Assembly: GCF_002837145.1 (NCBI RefSeq)
Contig: NZ_NWMV01000057.1
Coordinates: 1 to 59,767, forward strand
Source of the DNA: Macromonas nakdongensis
GTDB lineage: Bacteria > Pseudomonadota > Gammaproteobacteria > Burkholderiales > Burkholderiaceae_C
Length of the DNA: 59,767 nt
Direction: 5' to 3'
Of the stretch, positions 43,861-52,714 are shown piece by piece (within the stretch, counting starts at the first letter, position 1; every line of letters starts with the position of its first letter). The translations under genes and the position numbers were made by a program. The notes under the pieces were generated by a model. It saw only the letters and a list, made by a program, of their open reading frames with translations. It was not told the origin of the DNA and ran no database searches.

Positions 43861-45351
43861 TCAGGTGCCGCAGAAGGTCTGGTAGCCGAAGCTTTGTTCC
43901 GGCGTGCCCGGCAGGGCGTAGGCGGTGTCGGACGCTCGCGCCTGGTAGGGGCGGGTGAGCACCGCCAGCAGCCGCTCGAAGGGTTGCAGGTCGCCGCGGT
44001 CGGTGGCGGCGTCCAGGGCGGCTTCCACCTGGTGGTTGCGGGGGATGTAGAGCGGGTTGCAGGCGTCCATGCGCCGGGCCGTGTCTTCGGGCGGCTGGCC
44101 TGGTGCCTGGCATTGGGCGTGCCAGCGCTGCCACCACGCGTCCAGGCGTGGGTCGGGGCCGGTGAACAGCGCCTGCCAGTCGGCGGGCTGGCCGCGCAGC
44201 GTGTCGGCCAGGTGGCGAAAGCCCAGGGTGAAGTCCACCCGGTGCCCGTGCAGCAGTTGCAGGTAGTCGTCCAGCAGCGTGGGGTCGGCGTCGGGGGCCA
44301 GCCCCAGTTTGGCGTGCATGGCGCTGCGCCAGGCGCTGGCGTACAGGGCCGGGAATTCGTCCAGCGCCGCGGTGGCGCGCTCCACGGCGCGCTCGCTGTC
44401 GGTATCGATCAGCGGCAGCAGCGCCTCGGCCAGCCGGGCCAGGTTCCAGTGGGCGATGCTGGGCTGGTTGCCGTAGGCGTAGCGGCCGTGGTGGTCGATG
44501 GAGCTGAACACCGTGGCCGGGTCGTAGGCCTCCATGAAGGCGCAGGGCCCGTAGTCGATGGTTTCGCCCGAAACGGTGGTGTTGTCGGTGTTCATCACCC
44601 CGTGGACGAAGCCCACCGCCATCCAGCGCGCCACCAGCCGGGCCTGGCGCGCCACCACCGCGCGCAGCAGTTCCAGGTACTTGTCGGGGTGTTCCCGCAC
44701 ATGCGGGTCAAAGCGGGCGATGACGTGGTCGGCCAGCCGCTGCAAATGGGTGGAGTCTTGCCGGGCGGCGAAGAATTCGAAGGTGCCCACGCGGACGTGG
44801 CTGGCCGCCACCCGGGTGAGCACGGCACCGGGCAGGGCGCGCTGGCGGCGGATGGTTTCGCCGGTGGCCACCGCGGCCAGGGTGCGGGTGGTGGGAATGC
44901 CGAGCGCGTGCATGGCTTCGCTCACCAGGTACTCGCGCAGCACCGGCCCCACGGCGGCCTTGCCGTCGCCCCCGCGCGAAAACGGCGTGCGGCCCGAGCC
45001 CTTGAAGGCGATGTCGCGCCGTTGGCCCTGGCGGTCCAGCACCTCGCCCAGCAGCAGGGCGCGGCCGTCGCCCAACTGCGGGGCAAAGCCGCCGAACTGG
45101 TGGCCGGCGTAGGCCTGGGCAATGGGTTGCGCCCCTTCGGGCACCACGTTGCCGGCCAGCACGGCCAGGCCGGCGTCGCTGGACAGGGCCGCGCCGTCCA
45201 GGCCCAGTTCGTCGGCCAGGGCGTGGTTGAACTTGAGCCACTGCGGCGCCGGCGAGGGGGTCGGCTGACAGGGCAGGTACAGGCCCTCCAGTTCGCGGGC
45301 GTAGCGGTTGTCGAAGGCGATGCGGATGGGCGTGTCGGCGGCGGTGGTCAC
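43861..45351 (-). CDS. selO: SelO-family protein adenylyltransferase
   Basis: The 496-residue pseudokinase-fold enzyme AMPylates proteins in redox control. Visible: FDNRYARELEGLYLPC, QAYAGHQFGGFAPQLGDGRA (~79-98), KGSGRTPFSRGGDGKAAVG (ATP site, ~117-135), HGVMNTDNTTVSGETIDYGP (catalytic Asp, ~249-268) and DACNPLYIPRNHQVE (~427). The C-terminus ends YQTFCGT: the Cys sits near the position of selenocysteine in eukaryotic SelO. Complete length. DUF2322 lies 103 bases upstream in the same direction. Confidence 0.93.
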   Translation of the reverse strand: MTTAADTPIRIAFDNRYARELEGLYLPCQPTPSPAPQWLKFNHALADELGLDGAALSSDAGLAVLAGNVVPEGAQPIAQAYAGHQFGGFAPQLGDGRALLLGEVLDRQGQRRDIAFKGSGRTPFSRGGDGKAAVGPVLREYLVSEAMHALGIPTTRTLAAVATGETIRRQRALPGAVLTRVAASHVRVGTFEFFAARQDSTHLQRLADHVIARFDPHVREHPDKYLELLRAVVARQARLVARWMAVGFVHGVMNTDNTTVSGETIDYGPCAFMEAYDPATVFSSIDHHGRYAYGNQPSIAHWNLARLAEALLPLIDTDSERAVERATAALDEFPALYASAWRSAMHAKLGLAPDADPTLLDDYLQLLHGHRVDFTLGFRHLADTLRGQPADWQALFTGPDPRLDAWWQRWHAQCQAPGQPPEDTARRMDACNPLYIPRNHQVEAALDAATDRGDLQPFERLLAVLTRPYQARASDTAYALPGTPEQSFGYQTFCGT

Positions 45352-45454
45352 TCGGGTTTCCGTGGGCTGGGGGGCATGCCCGCATTGTCCGGCTTGGGCA
45401 TGGGCCTGCTGCGGGTGGGGTTGCTGACCCGCCGCGCGCAGACCGGCCCAGGGC

Positions 45455-45781
45455 TCAGGAGGCGGCTTGGGGCACGGCCTCCACCCGGTGGCTGACGGTG
45501 CCCGCGGCCCAGGTCAGCAGGCGGTCGATGTTGGGGTGTTTGCCCGGGTGGGTGCGGGCGTCGGCCGTGTGCTCGGCGTACCACTCCAGCCCCTGGGCGG
45601 CGGCGGCTGGGGTGATGTGACCACCGTGGGCGGCCGCCAGCGCGTGGTACACCGCCAGGGAGCCGGCTTGCCCGGGTTTGTTTTCGATGGTGGCCAGCAC
45701 CTCGCCCTGGGCGCCCAGCAGGTGCAGGGCGGCCAGGTGGCTGACGGAGGGGAGCTGTTTCAGGCGGTCGGCAAAGTTCAT
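45455..45781 (-). CDS. DUF2322-family protein
   Basis: The 108-residue soluble protein matches the small DUF2322 family: NFADRLKQLPSVSHLAALHL at the start, ENKPGQAGSLAVYHALAAAH (~33-52) and GLEWYAEHTADARTHPGKHPN (~64-84; core EHTADARTHPGKHPNIDRLL). Family function is unknown. ATG 45781 gives the family's usual N-terminus MNFADRL; a longer form would add only PPSAHA. It may be cotranscribed with selO. Confidence 0.85.
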   Translation of the reverse strand: MNFADRLKQLPSVSHLAALHLLGAQGEVLATIENKPGQAGSLAVYHALAAAHGGHITPAAAAQGLEWYAEHTADARTHPGKHPNIDRLLTWAAGTVSHRVEAVPQAAS

Positions 45782-45903
45782 GGCGTGTGCAGATGGCGGC
45801 AAAACCCCGGATCATGACACGGCCGCCCGCCCTGGCCGGCGCTGGCGCCTGAGGCGGGTGGTGTGTTACGGCGTGCGCCGGGCCTAGGTGGTTTGGGCGC
45901 AGA

Positions 45904-47124
45904 ATGCCGCAGACCATGCGATGCTTTTCATTCCCCCGTGTCCGACTAGCGCTGGCCTGGCTGCTGGCCCTGTGGGCCACCTGGGCCGTGGCCCAGCCGG
46001 CGGCCGAGCCCTCTGCCTTGGTACCAGAGGGGGTGGTCTTCCACTGTGCCCCTGCACAGCGCGCCGGCCTGGCCCGGGCCATGGCCGGCTACCTGCGCGG
46101 GCTCGACGTGGACCGCGACTGGATCGTGCAGACCGAATGGCCCGACGGCGCCCTCAGCTTCACGCTGGACCGTGCCGGCCGCTCCACCCTGGACCTGCAC
46201 CAGGACCGCCGCTACCGCCTGCGCCCCGTGCCCGTGTACCTGCCTCGCGCCCAGGGCCGGCCGCGGGCGGTGCGCACCGTGTCCCAGCGCGAAATCGTGC
46301 TGGCCCTGGCCCACCCCGGCCGTGCCCACCACTTTGGCGGGCCCGCGTGCGACCTGCAAGCCCTGCGCGAACACGTGGCCCTGCGCCAGCACATCGTCGC
46401 CTGGGCGGAAGAGCTGCACTGGGTCTGGCCCGATGGCGGCCCCGCTTGCTGGAACCCGAAAAAATGGCTGAAAGGCGTGCCCATCGTGCCGCTGGACGAG
46501 GCCTTGCTGGACGCCTTCGTGCGCCAGGCCGACTACGCCATAGGCTGCTACACCGCCTGCAAACTGGTGTACGCGCACGGCGTGCTCGACTACTACGCCC
46601 GCGTGCGCCAGGACCCGGCCCAGGCCGCCCTGGTGCGCCAGCGCCTGCTGCACGACGGCGACCCCCTGGTGGACGTGGAGCCCGCCGCCGCCTGGGACTT
46701 CGAGGCCGGCTTCGACCCCGCCACCCGCCACGACCCAGGCAAGCTGTTGCGGCTGGAGCGCGGCGCACCGGCCCACCACTTCGTGCCGGGCGACTGGGCC
46801 TACTTCCTCAACACCGACCCCGCCAGCTACGAGAAAACCGGCTACGAAGGCTCCAACGCCATCTACCTGGGGCGTGGGCGGTTCGACGACTTTTACGACG
46901 ACCACCACCACGCCTACACCTTTGCCGAAAAGCTGGACGAGGTGTACCAGTGGCGGCACGGCGTGTTCAGCCGCTCGCGCGACGCCGCCCTGGTGCGCCC
47001 GCTCACCCCGGCCGACCTGGACCGCCTGAGCCAGACCCCGGCGCAAGGCGGCTTGCTGCTCGACTGGCGGCTGGTGCCTTACCTGTTTGGGTACGAAGCA
47101 CTGCCGGCGTTGCCGGTGCGGTAG
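45904..47124 (+). CDS. Exported Tgl-like transglutaminase (protein-glutamine gamma-glutamyltransferase)
   Basis: The 406-residue protein has a signal peptide (LALAWLLALWATWAVA, cleavage near residue 30). The rest resembles the Bacillus spore-coat transglutaminase Tgl, a papain-like crosslinking enzyme. Matching blocks: EWPDGALSFTLDRAGRSTLD (~78-97), DYAIGCYTACKLVYAHGVLD with the presumed nucleophile Cys215, FVPGDWAYFLN (~293) and YEGSNAIYLGRGRFDDFY (~314-331). Where Tgl has GEN (catalytic Glu), this protein has EGSN, so the Glu is shifted by two residues. A His-rich YDDHHHAYTF follows. It is about 150 residues longer than Bacillus Tgl. Exported crosslinking of envelope proteins is inference. 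Confidence 0.68.
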   Translation: MPQTMRCFSFPRVRLALAWLLALWATWAVAQPAAEPSALVPEGVVFHCAPAQRAGLARAMAGYLRGLDVDRDWIVQTEWPDGALSFTLDRAGRSTLDLHQDRRYRLRPVPVYLPRAQGRPRAVRTVSQREIVLALAHPGRAHHFGGPACDLQALREHVALRQHIVAWAEELHWVWPDGGPACWNPKKWLKGVPIVPLDEALLDAFVRQADYAIGCYTACKLVYAHGVLDYYARVRQDPAQAALVRQRLLHDGDPLVDVEPAAAWDFEAGFDPATRHDPGKLLRLERGAPAHHFVPGDWAYFLNTDPASYEKTGYEGSNAIYLGRGRFDDFYDDHHHAYTFAEKLDEVYQWRHGVFSRSRDAALVRPLTPADLDRLSQTPAQGGLLLDWRLVPYLFGYEALPALPVR

Positions 47125-47208
47125 CTGGTTGGGTGGGGAGTGCAGAATGCGCCCGGCAGATGGTGCAAAATCTGCTAACAAAGAAACGCAAAAGCAAGAA
47201 GGCAAGGG

Positions 47209-49026
47209 ATGGCTGCACTGATACCGGCATTGGGAAGTTGCGTCTCGCGCATGACGGGTGGCGAGCGCCGCGTGGCCGAGCGGCTGGAGCAAAAGCTCGA
47301 CGACGACTACCTGCTCTGGTACGACGTGCCCGTGGGCCCGCGCAGCGCCCACCCGGACTTTGTGATCATCCACCCCCGGCGCGGCATTCTGGTGCTGGAG
47401 GTGAAGGACTTTCGCCTGAGCACGCTCATCCAGGCCGACCGGCAAACCTGGGTCATTCACGGCGACGCAGGCCCCAAAACCATACCCAACCCGCTGGAGC
47501 AGGCGCGGCAATACGCCCACCAGGTGGTCAAGGCGCTGGAGCGCGACCCGCAACTGGTGCAACCCAGCGGCCCACACCAGGGCAAGCTGGCCTTTCCATG
47601 GAGCTACGGCGTGGTGTTGCCCAACATCACCCGTGCCCAGTTCGACAAGGCCGAACTGCACCACGCCATCGAACCGCAGCGCGTCATCTGCCAAGACGAA
47701 ATGCTGGAGCAGGTGGACCCCGAAGACCTGCAGACCCACCTGTGGAACATGTTCCCCTACGCCATGCGCGGCGTCATGTCGCTGCCGCAGCTGGACCGCG
47801 TGCGCTGGATCATGTTCCCCCAGGTGCGCGTGGCCGCGCAAGACAGCCTGTTTGACGACACCGACGAAGCCGCCGAACTGCCCAGCATCATGCGGGTGAT
47901 GGACCTGCAGCAGGAACAGCTGGCCCGCAGCCTGGGCGATGGGCACCGCGTCATCCACGGCGTGGCGGGTTCGGGCAAAACCATGCTGCTGGGTTACCGG
48001 GCCGAGCACTTGGCCAAGGCGCAGACAGCGGCCAGCAAACCCATCCTCATCCTCTGCTACAACGAACCGCTGGCCCGGCAGATTGCGCGCGTGATGGCCG
48101 CCAAAGGCATTGCCGACCGCGTGCACGCCGTGCACTTCCACAAGTGGTGTTACGCCCAGTTAAAGGCCTACGGGCAGGAAATGCCGGCCAACAACCAGCC
48201 GGTCAGCGACAAGATGGCCGACATGGTCCAGCGCGTCATCACCGGCGTGGACCGCCACCAGATCCCCAGCGGGCAATACCAGGCCGTGCTCATCGACGAA
48301 GGCCACGACTTCGCGCCCGAATGGCTGCGCCTGGTGGTGCAGATGGTGGACCCCGCCACCAACAGCCTGCTTGTGCTGTACGACGACGCGCAGAGCATCT
48401 ACGAACGCACGCAGAAGAAAAACTTCAGCTTCAAGAGCGTGGGCATCCAGGCGCAGGGGCGCACCACCATCCTCAAGATCAACTACCGCAACACGCGGCA
48501 GATCCTGCAAACGGCCAGCCTCGTTGCCGCTGATCTATTGACCGCCGAAGACAAGGACGACGACGGCGTGCCCCTGCTCAAGCCCGTGAGCTGCGGGCGC
48601 GACGGCGAGGCGCCGCTCATCGTGCGCCTGCCCACCCTGCGCGAAGAGGTGGCCAAAGTGGCCGAACTGCTGGCCACCGCCCACCGCGAAGGCCACGCCT
48701 GGGCCGACATGGCCATCCTCTGCCGCCACCACAGCGAAATGGATATGTGCGCCGAGTTCCTGCGCAAACGCAAGCTGCCGCACCAGCTGCGCCGCAACTC
48801 GTCCAGCGTGTTCGACCCCGCGCACGACAGCATCAAGGTGATGACGCTGCACGTCAGCAAAGGGCTGGAGTTCCCGGTGGTGGCGCTGGTGGGCGCCGGG
48901 CGCATGCCCGCCGAGGGCGAAGACGAGCGCGAGGAAGCGCGGCTGTTCTATGTGGGGGCTACGCGGGCGACGCAGCGGTTGGTGATTGGTTTGAGTGGGG
49001 ACGGGAAGTTCGCTGCTCGCCTATAG
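47209..49026 (+). CDS. NERD-nuclease/UvrD-like helicase fusion
   Basis: The 605-residue protein has an N-terminal NERD nuclease-related domain (~15-130: HPDFVIIHPRRGILVLEVKD, with D50 and E64-V-K66 as the nuclease triad). A superfamily 1 helicase follows: Walker A GVAGSGKTMLL (~252), Walker B/II in LIDEGHDFAPEW (~363), KINYRNTRQI, MTLHVSKGLEFPVVALVG (motif V) and ARLFYVGATRATQRL (motif VI). Base composition is like the chromosome, unlike the next gene. NERD-helicases occur in phage-defence neighbourhoods. The Shine-Dalgarno region AAGAAGGCAAGG precedes ATG 47209. Confidence 0.88.
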   Translation: MAALIPALGSCVSRMTGGERRVAERLEQKLDDDYLLWYDVPVGPRSAHPDFVIIHPRRGILVLEVKDFRLSTLIQADRQTWVIHGDAGPKTIPNPLEQARQYAHQVVKALERDPQLVQPSGPHQGKLAFPWSYGVVLPNITRAQFDKAELHHAIEPQRVICQDEMLEQVDPEDLQTHLWNMFPYAMRGVMSLPQLDRVRWIMFPQVRVAAQDSLFDDTDEAAELPSIMRVMDLQQEQLARSLGDGHRVIHGVAGSGKTMLLGYRAEHLAKAQTAASKPILILCYNEPLARQIARVMAAKGIADRVHAVHFHKWCYAQLKAYGQEMPANNQPVSDKMADMVQRVITGVDRHQIPSGQYQAVLIDEGHDFAPEWLRLVVQMVDPATNSLLVLYDDAQSIYERTQKKNFSFKSVGIQAQGRTTILKINYRNTRQILQTASLVAADLLTAEDKDDDGVPLLKPVSCGRDGEAPLIVRLPTLREEVAKVAELLATAHREGHAWADMAILCRHHSEMDMCAEFLRKRKLPHQLRRNSSSVFDPAHDSIKVMTLHVSKGLEFPVVALVGAGRMPAEGEDEREEARLFYVGATRATQRLVIGLSGDGKFAARL

Positions 49027-49083
49027 GCAAAAGGCAAGACCTGACTCGCACGCGCCCCTTATTTGCGTATTTATTCCAATTAA

Positions 49084-50304
49084 ATGCATGACACTATGAA
49101 TAATAAAAGTGTTGCAGAAAAGACCAGTGCTGATGACAAGAGCATCGGATTTGAATATCAGTATTACTACTTCCTAGATAGGCTATTGAACTTAAAAAGC
49201 GGACAAACTGTGGGGTTGGAGGTTGAGGATGATGTTCATGTTGAAATGGATGCTGATCTATTGTTGTTATTTCAACTTAAGCATACGGTGAGGAAAGTGG
49301 TTGGAGGTCAGCCAGTCGCATTGCCCGAGCTTGATGTTGATTTTTGGAAAACTATTTATAACTGGTCATCTTTAATATCGGATGATGCTCTTGGGAGAGG
49401 GCAGGAGCATGCTCAGCTCGCATTTGTTCGAAAGACAGAATTTCACCTTGTTACCAATAAATCTGAGAGCAAAGGAAATAATTTTCTGGCGCTGTTGGGG
49501 CGTCTTCAGATTGGGGATTTGGATTTTGGTAGTGTAAAAGCTACGGCGATAGCTCTTTCCAAAAAAACGAGTGATGCAAAAATAAAGAGTTACATTGAGA
49601 AGCTTCTTGGCTTAAGAGACTCAGTTGGTGAGCAATTCCTTCGCCGTGTTTTTGTCCTGCATTCCCTTGAGGACATCGTAGGTAGAGTAAAAGTCTCAAT
49701 TAGAGATAAATTTGTTGATGCTCATCGCGTGGATGAAGTCTTTGAAAGGCTTGATTCTAATGTACGACAAGATAACTTCATATCAATAAAGGCTGGGAAG
49801 CCGGTTCTTGTTAGTTATGAGCAGTTCATGAAGAAATATCGAAATGTGTTCGTTGACGCGAGGAGTAAGAGCTTGCCGGCTCCAAAATTCACTCCGGCGC
49901 TTCCGGATCAAATATTTTCACAAATCTTCATTAAAAGGCTTATTGAGATCAATGCTATTGCGCCTTCGGATACGGAGTCTGCTGTAGATTACACGCTACT
50001 CAAACTTCGTATCGCACGATATCTGGAGGTTTGGGTTCAAAGCGGGGACTTGATCTCGGATGAAGTTTCAGGATTGCATGAAGATGTGATTTTGAGATGG
50101 AAGAATGAATTCAAACTTGCATTCAAAAATTGTATGTCCGATCAGGAAGTAATAAGCGAAGCTATTGAAATTCTCCGTCAGTTCCGCAAGGAGCGATTCA
50201 CAGTTGGGCCGTCTACTCTAGATACCGGCTTAAGTAATGGCGAGTTGTACCTGCTCTCTGATCAAAAGAAAATCGGCTGGCATCGAGATTGGGAGTCAAT
50301 GTGA
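49084..50304 (+). CDS. ABC-3C effector: nuclease-like N-terminus plus ABC-3C C-terminal domain
   Basis: The 406-residue product opens with GFEYQYYYFLDRLLNL (~22-37), then GLEVEDDVHVEMDADLLLLF and QLKHT (Q64-L-K66-H67). This E...D...QxK layout resembles the PD-(D/E)xK dsDNA-nuclease domain of DUF4297/Cap4-type effectors. Residues ~270-400 (DQIFSQIFIKRLIEINAIAP, LKLRIARYLEVWVQSGDL) match, from memory, the ABC-3C C-terminal domain that ties the effector to its ATPase. Two ATGs (49084, 49096) are possible, neither with a good Shine-Dalgarno. GTGA overlap with the middle component. AT-rich codon use differs from the flanks. Effector chemistry is inferred. Confidence 0.75.
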   Translation: MHDTMNNKSVAEKTSADDKSIGFEYQYYYFLDRLLNLKSGQTVGLEVEDDVHVEMDADLLLLFQLKHTVRKVVGGQPVALPELDVDFWKTIYNWSSLISDDALGRGQEHAQLAFVRKTEFHLVTNKSESKGNNFLALLGRLQIGDLDFGSVKATAIALSKKTSDAKIKSYIEKLLGLRDSVGEQFLRRVFVLHSLEDIVGRVKVSIRDKFVDAHRVDEVFERLDSNVRQDNFISIKAGKPVLVSYEQFMKKYRNVFVDARSKSLPAPKFTPALPDQIFSQIFIKRLIEINAIAPSDTESAVDYTLLKLRIARYLEVWVQSGDLISDEVSGLHEDVILRWKNEFKLAFKNCMSDQEVISEAIEILRQFRKERFTVGPSTLDTGLSNGELYLLSDQKKIGWHRDWESM

Positions 50305-50747
50305 GACAGGACTGGAGTGCATTCAACAATGTTGGGCTTTGTGCGGCTGCAATTGCAAATATCGTGGAGCATTGTGGAAGTTTGCCTGTTTCGAAGGCGC
50401 TTCTCATTATGCCGCTCATAATGCATGACGCGACCCTGACGTTCTTGAGTAAGGGCAATATTCGTAGGCGGGAAGTTGCTGCATTGGTTTCGGTGAAGCC
50501 GGAGTTATTCGCCAATTTCAATGATCGATTTGAAAATAGCTTAGTGTTGTCGCTAAATTCAATACAGCTACTGGCTCATCTTGGTTACGTTCGCATTCAG
50601 GGGGATGTCCTGCCAGTAAAGCCAATTCTGATCGGGCCGGATTTTGGTCGGCGTGCAGAGCGGATTGTTAGGGCTACACCAAATATTGCCGTCATTTTGT
50701 CAAGCCCGATTGAAGAACTTTATCTTAACTTTAGGATTCAGCTTTGA
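50301..50747 (+). CDS. ABC-3C middle component
   Basis: The 148-residue small helical protein sits between the effector and DUF3732 ATPase genes, as middle components of ABC three-component systems do. The visible pattern fits that family: DWSAFNNVGLCAAAIANIVE (~4-23), SKALLIMPLIMHDATLTFLS and LSLNSIQLLAHLGYVRIQGD. The start is GTG 50301, overlapping the effector stop (GTGA); its own stop overlaps the next start (TTGA). Translational coupling on both sides implies a fixed-ratio complex. The molecular role is unknown (adaptor presumed). Confidence 0.75.
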   Translation: MRQDWSAFNNVGLCAAAIANIVEHCGSLPVSKALLIMPLIMHDATLTFLSKGNIRRREVAALVSVKPELFANFNDRFENSLVLSLNSIQLLAHLGYVRIQGDVLPVKPILIGPDFGRRAERIVRATPNIAVILSSPIEELYLNFRIQL

Positions 50748-52597
50748 AATTCGCTATAGATACAATTTGCCTTTGGTCCCGCACGGGGATAAGGCGGGAT
50801 ATTAATTTCTCTCGGAATCGCGTGAACGTGATAACGGGGGATAGTCAAACGGGTAAAACAGCACTGCTCGGCATCATTGATTACTGTTTCCTTGCAAGCA
50901 ATCACAATTTGCCACATGATGTCATTAATGATAATACGGCCTGGTATGGTCTGAGGGTGTGCATTAATGATAAGGAGCTCGTTGTAGCGAGGCGAAGTCC
51001 CAGTGGAAATAGTGTATCTTCTGATTATTGCTTTTCGAGTGTAGGAGAGTTGCCTCAAATTCCTCAGCCAAATATTGCGGAAGATGATCTTCGGCATATC
51101 ATTGAAGCAGAATTCGGAATCGATCAACGCACTGTTGTCTCCTATGGTGGTCGGGCATTGCGAGCCGGATCAAAGGTCTCTTTTCGGTTCTTCTTTCTCT
51201 TTAATACGATTTCAGATGAAATAATTCTCAGCACAAAAACGTTCTTCGATAAACAGTCAGACGAGCGATATCGAGAGGCCCTCCCGAGAATATTTGACCT
51301 TGCAATGGGTGTCGATGATATTGAGAACATCGCTGCACGTGAAAAGAGAGAGCAGTTGCGCAAGGAGCTTGAGCGGGCAGAACGACGCGCTGAAAGCACG
51401 GTAACTAGGCGCGGTGAATTTGATCGTGAGGCGCGACAGATTGCTGCCCAGGCGGCTATGTTCGGTCTTATGAAGGAAGCTCCGAATGAGATAACACCAG
51501 AACGGCTACGTGATGTCCTCATTGAGGCCTCGTCACCAAAGACGCCAAAGGGTCTTGATCGATACTCAGAAACTAGTGTGAAGCTCTATGCGGTGAATCG
51601 CCGCCTAAGGAAACTTCAGCAATTCACACAAGAGTACAACGCATACAAAGAGGCGCTGGGGAAGACTGATGACAGCCTTCGGCCTCTCGCCGTTATTCTT
51701 GAGCGATCTTCCGAGCTCGTAAAGTCAGATGTATTTGATCCACTAATCAGCGGATTGAAAGTTGATTTGAAAAATATCAAGGAAGCGATTGCTCCAAAGC
51801 GTCCAGTCGACGGTGAGATTACCTCGTTGGTAAAAGATCTGGAGAGGAGCAAGCAGTCTCTGGAGCGAGAGTTGGAGTCGCTTCCGGTAGAGCCTAAATC
51901 GTTCGAATCTATGCGCGATTTGTATTTGTTTCTCGGGGAGGCGCGAGGGAAGCTTGCAACGTATATTGAATCTGAAACTTTAGTTTCAGTTGCAATTGAT
52001 AGGCCGGATGTTTCTGATTTGCAGAAAAAAATAGATGCTATTCAGGTTCGAGAGATCGAGGATGAGCGCGATGCAGTTGTTCAGCTGATCAACGAGGTTG
52101 CTCTGGAGTTGGTTAAGGAGGTTAGTTCCTCGTTGGAGAACTATGCGAATTGGCAAGCCATCTTTAATTACCGCGAAAAGAGAATCCAGCTTCGTAAGCC
52201 GAAGTCAACATTGATTGAGAATGTCGGTAGCAGCTCCAATCATATGTTTTTGCATCTTATACAGTTTCTCGCGCTTCACGAGGTTGCAATAAATAGAGGC
52301 TCGTCTTTTGTTCCCAGTTTTCTTGTTATTGATCAGCCCAGTAGGCCATATTATGGGAGTCAAAACGGCACTGACCCTGCTAGGAATCGTCATAGTGATG
52401 AAGCAAAGATTATGTCGGCCTTTAAGCTTCTAGATAACTTTATTAGTCGAATGAATTCTGACTACCAAATGGATTTTCAGATGATTGTGTTCGAGCATGT
52501 GCCAAAATCGATGCTCGTTGGGTTTAAGAATTTCCATCTTGTTGAGGAGTTTCATGGGGGGAATGCGCTTATTCCGCAGCAATGGCTTGCTGGATGA
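50744..52597 (+). CDS. DUF3732 ABC-type ATPase of an ABC-3C system
   Basis: The 617-residue SMC/Rad50-like ATPase has Walker A GDSQTGKT (32-39) in FSRNRVNVITGDSQTGKTAL and long central coiled coils (~200-460: KELERAERRAES, LVKDLERSKQSLERELESL). The C-terminal Walker B-like block VPSFLVIDQPSRPYY (523-537) is the DUF3732 hallmark, followed by an H-loop-like FEHVPKS (~583). Start TTG 50744 overlaps the middle-component stop (TTGA). No signature of a transporter. It presumably senses a nucleic-acid or replication cue and licenses the effector (inference from the family). Confidence 0.85.
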   Translation: MKFAIDTICLWSRTGIRRDINFSRNRVNVITGDSQTGKTALLGIIDYCFLASNHNLPHDVINDNTAWYGLRVCINDKELVVARRSPSGNSVSSDYCFSSVGELPQIPQPNIAEDDLRHIIEAEFGIDQRTVVSYGGRALRAGSKVSFRFFFLFNTISDEIILSTKTFFDKQSDERYREALPRIFDLAMGVDDIENIAAREKREQLRKELERAERRAESTVTRRGEFDREARQIAAQAAMFGLMKEAPNEITPERLRDVLIEASSPKTPKGLDRYSETSVKLYAVNRRLRKLQQFTQEYNAYKEALGKTDDSLRPLAVILERSSELVKSDVFDPLISGLKVDLKNIKEAIAPKRPVDGEITSLVKDLERSKQSLERELESLPVEPKSFESMRDLYLFLGEARGKLATYIESETLVSVAIDRPDVSDLQKKIDAIQVREIEDERDAVVQLINEVALELVKEVSSSLENYANWQAIFNYREKRIQLRKPKSTLIENVGSSSNHMFLHLIQFLALHEVAINRGSSFVPSFLVIDQPSRPYYGSQNGTDPARNRHSDEAKIMSAFKLLDNFISRMNSDYQMDFQMIVFEHVPKSMLVGFKNFHLVEEFHGGNALIPQQWLAG

Positions 52598-52714
52598 GGC
52601 GGATGAGAGTTGTTTTGAATAATTGTGATTTATCCCGCGATTATGTATTTGGTTTGTTTAGGTCGCTGGTTTTTGTCGTGTGCGTAGGTCGATCATTCAT
52701 TTAAGCGGTGCCCA

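Larger units (their letters stand above)
49027..52714. mobile_element. AT-rich acquired insert carrying a three-gene ABC-3C system
   Basis: Composition changes abruptly after the helicase stop (49026): third codon positions go from almost all G/C to A/T-rich, and TTT, ATT, AAA and GAT become common. It returns to high GC with glnS. The insert contains only the three coupled genes. No integrase, transposase, target-site duplication or flanking repeat was found, so the mode of transfer is unknown. The right end is marked by the 19-bp palindrome at 52715-52758. Confidence 0.75.

Noticed and set aside
43861-45351. Selenocysteine in SelO
   Set aside because: The C-terminal codon near the end is a normal Cys codon followed by Gly-Thr and a stop; no in-frame TGA or SECIS-like structure is needed.
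45888-47855. Alternative plus-strand frame across the Tgl-like gene and helicase start
   Set aside because: Arg/Pro/Ala-rich shadow product without domains; the frames at 45904 and 47209 have signal peptide, motifs and ribosome-binding sites.
49027-52714. Prophage or IS-borne origin of the insert
   Set aside because: No phage, transposase or terminal-repeat features were found; only the three-gene cassette is present.
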